Source: a virus. From it: a stretch of DNA of 64,000 bases. Location of the stretch: positions 61,584 through 125,583 of IMG/VR virus record IMGVR_UViG_3300042924_008490. One strand, 5' to 3'. Both the position numbers and the translations under genes were made by a program. How positions within the stretch are numbered: the stretch's first letter is position 1; each line of letters starts with the position of its first letter. Shown here piece after piece: positions 47,411-54,702 of this stretch. The notes under the pieces were generated by a model. The model saw nothing but the letters and a program-made list of their open reading frames with translations, did no database searches and had not been told where the DNA came from.

Positions 47411-47788
47411 ATGGACACTACTTTAAACCCACTAAGTGAACTTGACCTTTTCCAATGCTTGGAACATGCACATATTCAATTCAAATTTTGGCATCACGAA
47501 ACTACATCATATGCTGAACATAATGCAACAGGTGGCTTCTATGATAGCCTTGCAGATATGTCCGATGCACTTATCGAAACTTACATTGGATGCTATGGTC
47601 GTACTAATGAAGATTTCGGTATGAAATTCAGAGCTTATACAGAAGGTTGTACAACCAAGTACTTAGAATTTTTCATGGAGAAAATGAAACAACATCAAGA
47701 GGAAATTAAAGAATCTGCAATCAATAACATTATTGATGAAATTGTAGCGTTGGCTAAAAAAACCAAATACCTTCTTACTCTGAAATAA
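47411..47788 (+). CDS. DUF5856/Dps-like phage protein
   Basis: The 125-residue product contains EHAHIQFKFWHHETTSYAEHNATGGFYDSLADMSDALIETYIG. This H...HWxTxSYAEHxAxxxFYD pattern resembles DUF5856, a T4-type phage family with a ferritin/Dps-like look. It may bind metal through the His/Glu residues. Late-type motif upstream. Confidence 0.74.
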   Translation: MDTTLNPLSELDLFQCLEHAHIQFKFWHHETTSYAEHNATGGFYDSLADMSDALIETYIGCYGRTNEDFGMKFRAYTEGCTTKYLEFFMEKMKQHQEEIKESAINNIIDEIVALAKKTKYLLTLK

Positions 47789-47808
47789 TATTATTCCTCT
47801 TGGAAAAT

Positions 47809-47842
47809 AAAAAGGTTCTATTGAAAAATAGAACCTTTTTTT
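47809..47842. terminator. Bidirectional terminator
   Basis: AAAAGGTTCTAT / ATAGAACCTTTT with T runs on both strands, between the plus gene ending 47788 and the minus gene ending 47920. Confidence 0.8.
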
Positions 47843-47862
47843 ATTAGAGATGTGATTATAAA

Positions 47863-47898
47863 TAAAAAACGTTTTGCTGATGTCAACAAAACGTTTTT
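47863..47898 (-). terminator. Terminator of the lipoprotein gene
   Basis: AAAAACGTTTTG / CAAAACGTTTTT, a perfect stem, with A/T runs on both sides. Confidence 0.75.
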
Positions 47899-47919
47899 CT
47901 AAATTAGAAATACTATTTC

Positions 47920-48087
47920 TTATTTCGCAGAATCAACTGCAACTGTATCAACAGATACTTTAACTGAATCAGCTTTCAAAGAATCACAGTTTTCTTTGCA
48001 ATCTTTTTTATCGCAAGCTTTTTTAGTTTCACAAGAAGTAAAAGCAACAGAAGCCAATACTGCAAAAATCAAAATCAAATTTTTCAT
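47920..48087 (-). CDS. Small lipoprotein
   Basis: The 55-codon gene encodes MKNLILIFAVLASVAFTSC followed by ETKKACDKKDCKENCD and an acidic tail. The FTSC lipobox puts the lipidated Cys at residue 19. It is the clearest phage lipoprotein in the window. Envelope proteins of this kind in other phages often block superinfection, but that role is an inference here. Confidence 0.8.
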   Translation of the reverse strand: MKNLILIFAVLASVAFTSCETKKACDKKDCKENCDSLKADSVKVSVDTVAVDSAK

Positions 48088-48176
48088 TAGAGGTTTTTTA
48101 AAAATAAATGTTTAATAATTGTTTACTTAATTAAATATATAACTCTCAAAAGAAAATTAAACTTCCAAAAAGAATT

Positions 48177-48383
48177 TTATTTCCTCTGAGATGCCATATC
48201 AGTTTCATTGGAAATTGAACTTGGTTCTTCAGGAACACTCATATCAATTTCTAATCCTTCAAAGTCATCTGTTATGCAAATCATGTACTGAGCATCAGTA
48301 TTAAATTCCTCGAATTCAATAACGTTTTTTAGCATTTCTTCAATCTCTTCCATAGAGTAATTGTCAAGTATGTTATACTTCAT
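48177..48383 (-). CDS. Small acidic protein
   Basis: The 68-residue product is very acidic (MKYNILDNYSMEEIEEMLKNVIEFEEF...). TATATTTG on the minus strand (48433-48440) is its likely -7 element. A mimic or inhibitor role is possible; no family was recognised. Confidence 0.68.
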   Translation of the reverse strand: MKYNILDNYSMEEIEEMLKNVIEFEEFNTDAQYMICITDDFEGLEIDMSVPEEPSSISNETDMASQRK

Positions 48384-48432
48384 AATAAATAATTTTTAAA
48401 GCAGGGAATATTTTCCCCTTGTAAGTGTAATG

Positions 48433-48440
48433 CAAATATA
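48433..48440 (-). promoter_or_regulatory. Bacteroidota -7 element
   Basis: TATATTTG on the minus strand, 50 nt upstream of the gene starting at 48383, overlapping the end of the parB terminator region. Confidence 0.5.
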
Positions 48441-48446
48441 AAAAAA

Positions 48447-48470
48447 ATTTCCCATATAAATATGGGAAAT
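48447..48470 (-). terminator. Terminator of parB
   Basis: ATTTCCCATA-TAAA-TATGGGAAAT, a perfect 10-bp stem. On the minus strand it is followed by a long T run. Confidence 0.85.
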
Positions 48471-48481
48471 TGCTATTTTAA

Positions 48482-49402
48482 TTAAAATTTTTTGTAAGTC
48501 ACATCTCTGAAGAATTTTTTAATCTCCTCCACTTGAACATCGTTGTTCCTTAGTAATTTCAAAAGGTCATCAAGAACTGCAGTGTCAGCTGAACTGTCTG
48601 AAGCAAACATCTCATCAGAAGCAAATTCTAACTTCTCAATCAAACTATACTTCTTTGAAACAACCACTTCATCTGAAACCTCTTTATCCTTCTTGAAAAT
48701 ATCTCTCGTCTTTACCTTCTTTACCTCTTTAGCTCCCATCTCATTGGTAATTGTATTTGCTTCAATGGCAGACTCCACAACCTCCACAGTCTTCTCATAG
48801 TCTCCATCGTTGGTCTCTATAATTCTTATGACTGTGTCATGGGAAATCTCCCCTCTCAAACAACGCTGCTTAATCGCTTCAGGAGCTTCCGCAAGCTTCA
48901 GGTATCTATATACCAAGTTGAGCCTCACCTTTCCATCTCCGCTCTCTCCAAGCATGGATGCAATCTTCTTAACATCCCATCCGTAGTTCTTCAATCTCAA
49001 GAAAGCCTCAGCCTGCTCCACAGGATGCAAGTTCTGCTTCTGAACCCCTGTTATAATCATCTCAGCCAATCTTGTCTCAGGATTGCTGCTGACAACAACC
49101 GCCTTTACTCTTGAAATTGGAACTCCTGCTTCCAATAGACTGCTTATGGCTTTATATCTTCTGTGACCATCAACCAATATATAACGCTCTTCTCCCTTCA
49201 CCTTTGAAACCTTCAAAGGGTCTTTGAGCCCATGCTCCTTAATAGACTCTGCCAAGGCATCAATGCCATTATAGTTTCTTCTGACGTTATCATCCCAATT
49301 GACATCAATGGTTCTTATATCAATCGTAACCATGTCTGAACGTGAAGACTTCTCAATAGCTCCAAGCAAATCGTTGTACTGTTCCAAATTTTGTGGATTC
49401 AT
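48482..49402 (-). CDS. parB: ParB/Spo0J-like DNA-binding protein
   Basis: The 306-residue product has the ParB N-terminal (CTPase-type) domain: LAESIKEHGLKDPLKVSKVKGEERYILVDGHRRYKAI, then AEMIITGVQKQNLHPVEQAEAFLRL (box III). The HTH domain follows (WDVKKIASMLGESGDGKVRLNLVYRYLKLAEAPEAI). The classical GERR box is DGHRR here. The C-terminal third is acidic and may dimerise. ParB proteins bind parS, and five perfect parS-like palindromes lie 23-26 kb to the left. No ParA gene is in the window. Confidence 0.85.
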   Translation of the reverse strand: MNPQNLEQYNDLLGAIEKSSRSDMVTIDIRTIDVNWDDNVRRNYNGIDALAESIKEHGLKDPLKVSKVKGEERYILVDGHRRYKAISSLLEAGVPISRVKAVVVSSNPETRLAEMIITGVQKQNLHPVEQAEAFLRLKNYGWDVKKIASMLGESGDGKVRLNLVYRYLKLAEAPEAIKQRCLRGEISHDTVIRIIETNDGDYEKTVEVVESAIEANTITNEMGAKEVKKVKTRDIFKKDKEVSDEVVVSKKYSLIEKLEFASDEMFASDSSADTAVLDDLLKLLRNNDVQVEEIKKFFRDVTYKKF

Positions 49403-49604
49403 AATACTAAGTTTTAAAAGTTAAATAATGAAGGTTTTAGTTATCCGCCTACAACTTAGACTATGCTTGTCTGCTCAGAAGCTCGTCACACTTCATTACA
49501 TACCCCAATTTGACTATCCTGATGTGTAAGATTTATGGGGATTAACACATCATTAAGTTTCTTACCATGTTTCGAAGAAGCTAAGAAATTGTAATACAAA
49601 GATA
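49403..49604 (-). promoter_or_regulatory. parB promoter and structured 5-prime leader
   Basis: On the minus strand TATCTTTG (49597-49604) with TTTGG upstream forms the promoter. The 190-nt leader has stems GATGTGT / ACACATC (49521-49551) and TTTCTTA / TAAGAAA. The long leader suggests control of expression. Confidence 0.6.
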
Positions 49605-49671
49605 GGAAACCTTTTTCTGAATTCCAAATTTTTTCAAAAGAAATTTTAAATTTTTTTCTGAAGAAATAAAA

Positions 49672-49755
49672 TTAATTCTCTTTATCATGTAAAATCCAAA
49701 GGCGTAAACTAATCATAAACCAAATTTGAAAAAATAATAACCAAAACCAAGTCAT
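49672..49755 (-). CDS. Possible 27-residue membrane peptide
   Basis: The frame MTWFWLLFFQIWFMISLRLW... is nearly all hydrophobic. It follows the gene starting at 49964 by 35 nt. Existence is doubtful; it lacks its own promoter. Confidence 0.3.
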   Translation of the reverse strand: MTWFWLLFFQIWFMISLRLWILHDKEN

Positions 49756-49790
49756 TAAATCTCGGTCATATTCTATATCGTAGGCAAAAA

Positions 49791-49964
49791 TTATTTTACA
49801 TCAAGAATTTTAACAATTTCGTGTATAATATCTCGCATATTACTAACTGCATATCCCAATTCATCAATTTGATTAGTAATACTAAACATTTCCATATTAG
49901 AATCCATAGCATCAACTAATTCAGATACTCTTTTACCTGCTTCTTCAAGTGTTTCTTGTTTCAT
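49791..49964 (-). CDS. Very small helical protein
   Basis: The 57-codon gene starts MKQETLEEAGKRVSELVDAMDSN, like the protein at 62072 (MKQETLEEAAEKY). It is wholly helical (QIDELGYAVSNMRDIIHEIVKIL). This opening is common in Bacteroidota phage hypothetical proteins. Confidence 0.68.
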   Translation of the reverse strand: MKQETLEEAGKRVSELVDAMDSNMEMFSITNQIDELGYAVSNMRDIIHEIVKILDVK

Positions 49965-49983
49965 ATTATTTTATTTAAAAAAT

Positions 49984-50091
49984 AGTCCTGACAGGATTCT
50001 AACCTGTATGTAATATAGAGCTTAATTCAGCATACTTACCTTTTGTCTTTCAACTATTCAGTAATGCGTCTACCAATTCCGCCACAGGACT
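49984..50091 (-). tRNA. tRNA-like gene, Leu/Ser class, atypical
   Basis: The minus strand reads AGTCCTG ... CAGGACT (7-bp acceptor stem), then TGGCGGAATTGGTAGACGCA (a canonical class II D-arm, GCG/CGC stem and GG) and ACAGGTTAGAATCCTGT (T-arm, with A for C in the usual TTCGAAT). The whole is 108 nt, about 20 longer than a normal class II tRNA. The anticodon stem is TTACT / GGTAA with a 19-nt loop, so no anticodon can be read. No CCA is encoded. It could contain a short insertion or be a non-decoding tRNA-like RNA. The 5-prime end overlaps the stop of the gene upstream. Confidence 0.6.
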
Positions 50092-50413
50092 ATTTTATAT
50101 CTTTTAGCTTTCTTAATTCTTCAATCTCGTTTTTAAGCTTATCATTTTCCAAAAAAAGCTTTTCTATTTCTATAGCATTCTGTATGGCAAGTTTTTTATA
50201 TCTTTCAACTTCTTCATTACAGCTCTCAAAATCTTCTAAAGCAACCATCAAAGAACTCTTCAGTGAATTATAGTCCCCTAAGAATTCTAATGATTCCCTT
50301 TGAGAGATAACTATCTGCTCATTGGCAGATGACATAGTTATCCTTTGAAGTTTCTCTACTCCTTGTGAATATCCTGCTATAGGAAACAGTATTAATAATA
50401 GTATCTTTTTCAT
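50090..50413 (-). CDS. Exported coiled-coil protein
   Basis: The 107-residue product has a signal peptide (MKKILLLILFPIAGYSQ) and a long charged helix (ESCNEEVERYKKLAIQNAIEIEKLFLENDKLKNEIEELRKL), a coiled coil. It could be a spanin-like or periplasmic spacer protein. Promoter TATCTTTG on the minus strand at 50432-50439. Confidence 0.72.
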   Translation of the reverse strand: MKKILLLILFPIAGYSQGVEKLQRITMSSANEQIVISQRESLEFLGDYNSLKSSLMVALEDFESCNEEVERYKKLAIQNAIEIEKLFLENDKLKNEIEELRKLKDIK

Positions 50414-50431
50414 TATCCTTATTTGTTAAAA

Positions 50432-50439
50432 CAAAGATA
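50432..50439 (-). promoter_or_regulatory. Bacteroidota -7 element
   Basis: TATCTTTG on the minus strand, with TTTTG about 25 nt upstream, 18 nt before the gene start at 50413. Confidence 0.65.
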
Positions 50440-50450
50440 ACACTATTTTC

Positions 50451-50636
50451 TTAAAAAACAAAATTTTCTTCAAAAGAATTTTTATGTTCCTCTATAAATT
50501 TTACATCCCTCACATTCTTATCAGGAAATATCTCCTTCATCTGTATTGTTATATCCTCTATCACCTCAAAGGTTGAATTCGATATAACTGTACATGGAAC
50601 ACCATGCTCATCTATCAAAAATTTTATTAATCTCAT
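50451..50636 (-). CDS. Small hypothetical protein
   Basis: The 61-residue product (MRLIKFLIDEHGVPCTVISNSTFEVIED...) is mixed alpha/beta. Promoter TACCTTTG on the minus strand at 50661-50668 with TTTGG upstream. No family was recognised. Confidence 0.68.
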   Translation of the reverse strand: MRLIKFLIDEHGVPCTVISNSTFEVIEDITIQMKEIFPDKNVRDVKFIEEHKNSFEENFVF

Positions 50637-50660
50637 AAGTGTAATCTCGTTTAGTTTCTA

Positions 50661-50668
50661 CAAAGGTA
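50661..50668 (-). promoter_or_regulatory. Bacteroidota -7 element
   Basis: TACCTTTG on the minus strand, 25 nt upstream of the gene at 50636, with ATTTGG at about -33. Confidence 0.65.
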
Positions 50669-50760
50669 AAAACAATTTCTCAAAGAACCAAATTTTTTTT
50701 AAAAATTAAAAAAAATCCTTCTGAAAATTTGGTAGTCTCAAAAGAAAGTCGTACCTTTAT

Positions 50761-50850
50761 ATCAGCCAATTGAAATAAGGCATATCCCTGAGACTAAGGT
50801 TCGAAGGTAGGAATAATCCGACCCAACCCTAAATCGAAATCTTCGTATAT
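50761..50850 (+). ncRNA. tRNA-like small RNA, copy F
   Basis: It follows TACCTTTA (50753-50760). It contains CAGCCAATTGAAATAAGGCATA, CCTGAGACTAAGGTTCGAAGGTAGG and ACCCAACCCTAAATCGAAATC. It is 13 kb from the nearest relative, yet keeps both halves of the element. Confidence 0.55.
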
Positions 50851-51381
50851 TTCGTAATATTTTTTTTCGTATATTAGACAGTTGTTATTTATAACAACAA
50901 TTTCATATGAACCAAAAATATTTTAAAAAAAACTTCGAAAAAATTTTGGTTTTCCGATAATTCTTTTTCACCTTTGTTCGACCCAAGGAAGCATGCATTA
51001 CTCCTGAAGGAAACCAATACTTCTAATATACCAAATATACTCCAAATGGAACTCAACATTATACGAAAATTGGATTTTTTCGTTTATATTATGTATTACT
51101 TTCCAAAAAACCCAAACCAAATTTTATTTGGAATTTACCCCCTACCCAAAAGTATAACCCCCGAGAATTTCGACACCACCCCCAAAGGAAATTCTGTTTT
51201 CATATGAAATAAGACTGTTTTACCAAATAAAATTAATTTGACTTCTAAGGGAATTTAGAGGTTTCAAAAGAAATTTTTTGCGTAAGGTATCATTTTTTGG
51301 TACTTTGTGTGAAAAATTTCTTTTTTCTTTTGAAAATTTGAATTTTTTATGAATTTCAGATATATTATAATAAAAACTATT
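50851..51381. other. Gene-free stretch
   Basis: It has CGTATAT motifs at the left edge, a TACCTTTG-like element (CACCTTTG) at about 50969, and a degenerate cassette (TTTCAAAAGAAATTTTTTG) at 51263. A 77-codon frame from 50974 begins with TTG and has the composition of non-coding DNA, so I do not call it. An A/T motif, ATATATTATAATAAAA, is at 51360, just before the next gene. Confidence 0.5.
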
Positions 51382-51603
51382 ATGATTAGACTATTTGAAA
51401 TTCAGAACTACGCAAACAATCAGGTATTTGATTTGTACGAAATAAATGAAGTTGGTCAAAAGTATAAACGATTTCGTATTCAAAAGCACGAACTAAAAGC
51501 AATTATGAAACCTGCAGATGCCCAAGCATTCGAGTTTGGACAATTGAAGGTTGTACATTTGGAAGAAAGAAAGGTAGAGAATGCTTCTTCTATAATCTAC
51601 TAA
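51382..51603 (+). CDS. Small hypothetical protein
   Basis: The 73-residue product (MIRLFEIQNYANNQVFDLYEINEVG...) is alpha/beta (RFRIQKHELKAIMKPADAQAFEFGQLKVVHLE). Preceded by an A/T motif, so it may be a late-type gene with the endolysin candidate. Confidence 0.7.
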   Translation: MIRLFEIQNYANNQVFDLYEINEVGQKYKRFRIQKHELKAIMKPADAQAFEFGQLKVVHLEERKVENASSIIY

Positions 51604-51653
51604 AATTCCAATTGGGACAGACAACACTTAAATTTAAATATGGACATTAAAAA

Positions 51654-52280
51654 ATGAAAAACTTTCAAACAATCCTGAAGGAAAAAGGATATTATCAAGG
51701 GGAAATCGATGGAATCATTGGACAGATGAGCTTAAAAGCGACAACTGCATTTGTTTCTGATGAAATTAAGAAACGTAATTGGGTGCAGCCTACAACAGAA
51801 TTCGTATGGATTAGAACCGACCAAACATTGGATAATAAGTTTGCTGATGTATGTGTGAGGTTCAATGGAGGTGTGGCTGATATGGTGATGGCGTGTAGTA
51901 CAGTGCCAGGGGATTACTCCATCTTCAATCCCCTCACAGTAGGTGGAATCACAGGTGCAGCCATTGCATGCGAACAGCAGCAAATTCAATCACATACCTA
52001 CGTAAGCAGCCCTAATTGGAAATCCCTTTGGCTTGGAGCACCTTATTTCATGCAAACAGGTGCTGTTGAAATATTCCGTGATGGAAATAAGAACCGTATA
52101 ATTGATAAAAATATCAGAACCAAAGGATGGTATGGAATAAACTTCCATAGAGCAGGTTTAGGTTCTTTTGTAGATACTTGGTCTGCAGGATGTCAAGTGG
52201 TCGCTGATAACAGTTGGTTTCAAGCGATTAAAATCTTCCAAAATGGACAAAAGATAAACTATACCTTGATTGAACTATAA
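51654..52280 (+). CDS. Endolysin candidate: peptidoglycan-binding plus hydrolase domain
   Basis: The 208-residue product starts with one peptidoglycan-binding repeat (FQTILKEKGYYQGEIDGIIGQMSLKATTAF, residues 3-33). The catalytic part ends GWYGINFHRAGLGSFVDTWSAGCQVVAD. The His of NFHRA and the SAGCQV Cys resemble the catalytic pair of YkuD-like or related lysin domains (HxxG...SxGCxR/Q). It should degrade cell wall. It lacks a signal peptide, so a holin is expected elsewhere. Confidence 0.78.
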   Translation: MKNFQTILKEKGYYQGEIDGIIGQMSLKATTAFVSDEIKKRNWVQPTTEFVWIRTDQTLDNKFADVCVRFNGGVADMVMACSTVPGDYSIFNPLTVGGITGAAIACEQQQIQSHTYVSSPNWKSLWLGAPYFMQTGAVEIFRDGNKNRIIDKNIRTKGWYGINFHRAGLGSFVDTWSAGCQVVADNSWFQAIKIFQNGQKINYTLIEL

Positions 52281-52659
52281 TCTTCCAAAGGAAACAAATA
52301 AACTTTCTTTAGAAACAAAAAGGTTTCCTTTGAAACAAATAAAATTTCTTTGGACAAAAATACGGTAAAAGAAAATGTTTACAGTAGAAACAAATAAAAC
52401 TTCTTTTGAAGCTATAAACCGCCAAAAGTAACAAAAAATACTACTTTTGGCGAAATATAATTTCAAAAGAAGTTTTTGTTTTTTCAAAAGAAAAAAAATA
52501 TTTTCAAAAGAAAAAAATATAATTTCAAAAAACTATATATAAAAAAATAGTATAAAACATTGATAGAATGGGGCTTTCATAAAAAACACCTAATTTTCAT
52601 AAGTTAAAAATTTCTTAATCTGAAAATATATTTCCTTCTTAGTCTGCAAAATAAAATTT
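52281..52659. other. Gene-free stretch with repeats and a hairpin
   Basis: It has several TTTCCTTTGAAACAAATAAA-like repeats related to 19.8-20.2 kb. A perfect 11-bp hairpin, CGCCAAAAGTA / TACTTTTGGCG, is at 52420-52452. Several TTTCAAAAGAA strings follow without a promoter. Confidence 0.6.
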
Positions 52660-53145
52660 TCAAATTGAAAGCCTGATGATTTGAACATATTTATCGGGAT
52701 TGAATACAGTATATTGGGATAGGTTATCAATCATAGATATATATCCATTGAAGCCTAAATCTTTTATATAGCGTTTTAAATTTCCTTCATTGAACAGTTC
52801 ATTGGTAGAAATATTTTCTTCAAAGGGAACTGAATCATCGTCTTTAATCCATTTACCCATAAGGGATAATATAAGAACTTCTTTATTATATTTGGTATAG
52901 TGGTAATCTACATACTTTGGTAATATGGTAAGTAGTTCTTTTCTATGTATTGGATTGTGTATATTAAACAGCTTATCTTTTATTTCTACTTTAGCTATAT
53001 AGAAGAACTCATTATCTTCTTTGAAGTCTTCTATTTCTTCTTTTGCTGTAACAGGATTGTCATAGAAGTTATATTCCTCACAATTGAATCTATAATCTCC
53101 TACTACTATTTGTTCTATTGAAGTATAAGCTATAATCTTCTTCAT
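52660..53145 (-). CDS. Hypothetical protein, ADP-ribosyltransferase-like C-terminus (weak)
   Basis: The 161-residue product ends IKDLGFNGYISMIDNLSQYTVFNPDKYVQII. This 'GFxGYI...YTVFNPDxxV' ending resembles the C-termini of some ADP-ribosyltransferase-fold proteins (GYDG...YVVFDPxxI). No catalytic residues are clear, so this is a weak analogy. Confidence 0.6.
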   Translation of the reverse strand: MKKIIAYTSIEQIVVGDYRFNCEEYNFYDNPVTAKEEIEDFKEDNEFFYIAKVEIKDKLFNIHNPIHRKELLTILPKYVDYHYTKYNKEVLILSLMGKWIKDDDSVPFEENISTNELFNEGNLKRYIKDLGFNGYISMIDNLSQYTVFNPDKYVQIIRLSI

Positions 53146-53298
53146 GGTAATTTGGGTTATGGTAATTTGAATCAGTTATGTTAGGTGGGTATTTTGAATA
53201 TTTTTTATTTAAGGCTTTTTTTTATAAATAGATTTCGAAATTTTTAAATTGAGAACAAAAATATTTTGGATTTTTTTTGTTTTTATGGATTTTAATCT

Positions 53299-53306
53299 TA
53301 CCTTTG
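53299..53306 (+). promoter_or_regulatory. Outer promoter of the repeat-gene array
   Basis: TACCTTTG with TTTTGG upstream, about 175 nt before the first array gene. It may serve a leader RNA. Confidence 0.55.
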
Positions 53307-53445
53307 TTGGGTAGGAGCATATTTTGGAAAATTTAGAAATAAGCTCAAATCTCAAAATGTTTTCAAATTCCAATTTCTTCAGGAAACAAACATACCTCTA
53401 TTTAGCACAAAAACAGCCCTTCTTTGAATTTAACCACAAAAGTGG

Positions 53446-53453
53446 TATCTTTA
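53446..53453 (+). promoter_or_regulatory. Inner promoter of the repeat-gene array
   Basis: TATCTTTA with CTTTGAA about 22 nt upstream, 29 nt before the ATG at 53482. The likely promoter for the 8-kb polycistronic array. Confidence 0.65.
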
Positions 53454-53481
53454 TATTCCAAAAGAAATAAAATGTCTTACA

Positions 53482-53694
53482 ATGGAAAATCTCGGTAAAA
53501 AAATTAATAGTCAACTTCATAGTCAACTTAATAGTGAAATTACTAATCAACTTGATAGGCAATTTGAAAGTCAACTTCGAAATCAAATTATTTATCAACT
53601 TCATAGTAGACTTAATAGACAACTTTTTTGGCAACTTGATAGTGAACTTTATGAGCAACTTAAAAAACAAATGAAGGATGGAAAATTTAAATGA
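53482..53694 (+). CDS. xxQL-repeat array protein 1
   Basis: The 70-residue product begins MENLGKKINSQLHSQLNSEI. Q-L pairs recur every four residues to the end KKQMKDGKFK. It is the first gene of the array and the nearest to the promoter at 53446. It overlaps the next by 17 nt. Confidence 0.7.
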   Translation: MENLGKKINSQLHSQLNSEITNQLDRQFESQLRNQIIYQLHSRLNRQLFWQLDSELYEQLKKQMKDGKFK

Positions 53695-53884
53695 ACAAAT
53701 TGATAGCGGTTTTAGGAGTCAAATTGATTTTGAACTCTGTAGGGAACTTGAATATCGGCTCGATAGGTATCTCAAAATTAAACTTCATAATAAATCTCAA
53801 CTTCTTAGTCCGTTTTATAGTGAAATTAATAGACAAATTCATATACAACTTCAAAATCAAATGGAGCATGAAAAATTTAAATAA
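53678..53884 (+). CDS. xxQL-repeat array protein 2
   Basis: The product is 68 residues (MENLNEQIDSGFRSQID..., ending QLQNQMEHEKFK). The middle is divergent, with LDRYLKIKLHNKS and few Q-L pairs. It overlaps both neighbours by 17 nt. Confidence 0.65.
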   Translation: MENLNEQIDSGFRSQIDFELCRELEYRLDRYLKIKLHNKSQLLSPFYSEINRQIHIQLQNQMEHEKFK

Positions 53885-54068
53885 AGAAGAATGCAGTGGT
53901 CTTAATGAGCCATTGCTTAACAGGCTTGAATGGGAGTTCAATAGAAAGCTTGAAGTTCAGCTTGAACGTAAGCTTTATAATGAAATTCATAGGGAAGTCA
54001 AATGGGGGCTTTACGGTCAAATTCAAAGGCAACTTGAAAAATTAAAGGAAGATGAAAAATCTCAATGA
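53868..54068 (+). CDS. xxQL-repeat array protein 3
   Basis: The product is 66 residues (MKNLNKEECSGLNEPLLNRLEWEF..., ending KEDEKSQ). It has Glu in place of Gln in several repeat positions. Overlaps both neighbours by 17 nt. Confidence 0.65.
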   Translation: MKNLNKEECSGLNEPLLNRLEWEFNRKLEVQLERKLYNEIHREVKWGLYGQIQRQLEKLKEDEKSQ

Positions 54069-54204
54069 TAAAATATGTAATCAACTTCGTAACCAACTTC
54101 GAAATCAAATTCGTAATCAACTTGAAAGTCAACTTGAAAGTCAACTTTATTGGCAACTTAATAGGCAACTTCAAAATCAAATGGAACATGAAAAATTTAA
54201 ATAA
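54052..54204 (+). CDS. xxQL-repeat array protein 4 (short, regular)
   Basis: The product is 50 residues and almost pure repeat: MKNLNDKICNQLRNQLRNQI then NQLESQLESQLYWQLNRQLQ. The regular 4-residue spacing is unbroken from residue 10 to 44. Confidence 0.65.
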   Translation: MKNLNDKICNQLRNQLRNQIRNQLESQLESQLYWQLNRQLQNQMEHEKFK

Positions 54205-54403
54205 AGAGCTTGATAATGGTCTTAATAATAAAGTTAGTCCGCTTTATAGTGAGGTTGTTAGTTACCTTCAAATTGACAATAAACTTTATTGGGAACTTGA
54301 ACGTCTGCTTGATAGGGATGTCAGAGAGTTACTTTATAGTGGACTTAATAGTCAACTTTATAATCAGCTTTATTTACAAATGGAACATGGAAAATTTAAA
54401 TAA
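54188..54403 (+). CDS. xxQL-repeat array protein 5
   Basis: The product is 71 residues (MKNLNKELDNGLNNKVSPLYSEVV...), with a repeat-poor N-half and LYSGLNSQLYNQLYLQMEHGKFK at the end. Confidence 0.65.
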   Translation: MKNLNKELDNGLNNKVSPLYSEVVSYLQIDNKLYWELERLLDRDVRELLYSGLNSQLYNQLYLQMEHGKFK

Positions 54404-54527
54404 GAAAATCTTTAATAGTATTGATAGTAAACTTCATAGTCAACTGAGTAGTAAATTTCATTGGAGGCTTTACAGTGAGATTAAAAGTGGGGTTAAAACT
54501 CAAATGGAACATGGAAAATTTAAATAA
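54387..54527 (+). CDS. xxQL-repeat array protein 6 (short)
   Basis: The product is 46 residues (MENLNKKIFNSIDSKLHSQLSSKFHW..., ending QMEHGKFK). Overlaps both neighbours by 17 nt. Confidence 0.62.
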   Translation: MENLNKKIFNSIDSKLHSQLSSKFHWRLYSEIKSGVKTQMEHGKFK

Positions 54528-54702
54528 GAAAATCAGTAATGGAATAGCAGGGGAGTTCATTAAGCTCAGTCTTATGCAACATTTAAATTTAGAATGGGGA
54601 TTGAGTAGTATGCTTATTGGTAAATTGGATGGGGTAACTGTTGGTTTTAACATGCAACTTGGTAGTCAACTTAAAAAAAATATAACAGATGGAAAATTTT
54701 AA
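54511..54702 (+). CDS. xxQL-repeat array protein 7 (divergent)
   Basis: The product is 63 residues. After MENLNKKISNGIAGEFIKLS the repeat is almost lost, and the end is LKKNITDGKF with a TAA, so the last junction codon is changed. The overlap with gene 8 is 14 nt. Confidence 0.6.
   Translation: MENLNKKISNGIAGEFIKLSLMQHLNLEWGLSSMLIGKLDGVTVGFNMQLGSQLKKNITDGKF

Noticed and set aside
48482-49402. A complete ParABS system
   Set aside because: Only ParB and parS-like sites are visible; no Walker-type ParA ATPase is encoded in this window.
50974-51207. 77-codon frame after the last tRNA-like RNA
   Set aside because: TTG start inside a promoter-like sequence, Pro/Asn-rich non-coding look and repeat motifs inside; no leader.
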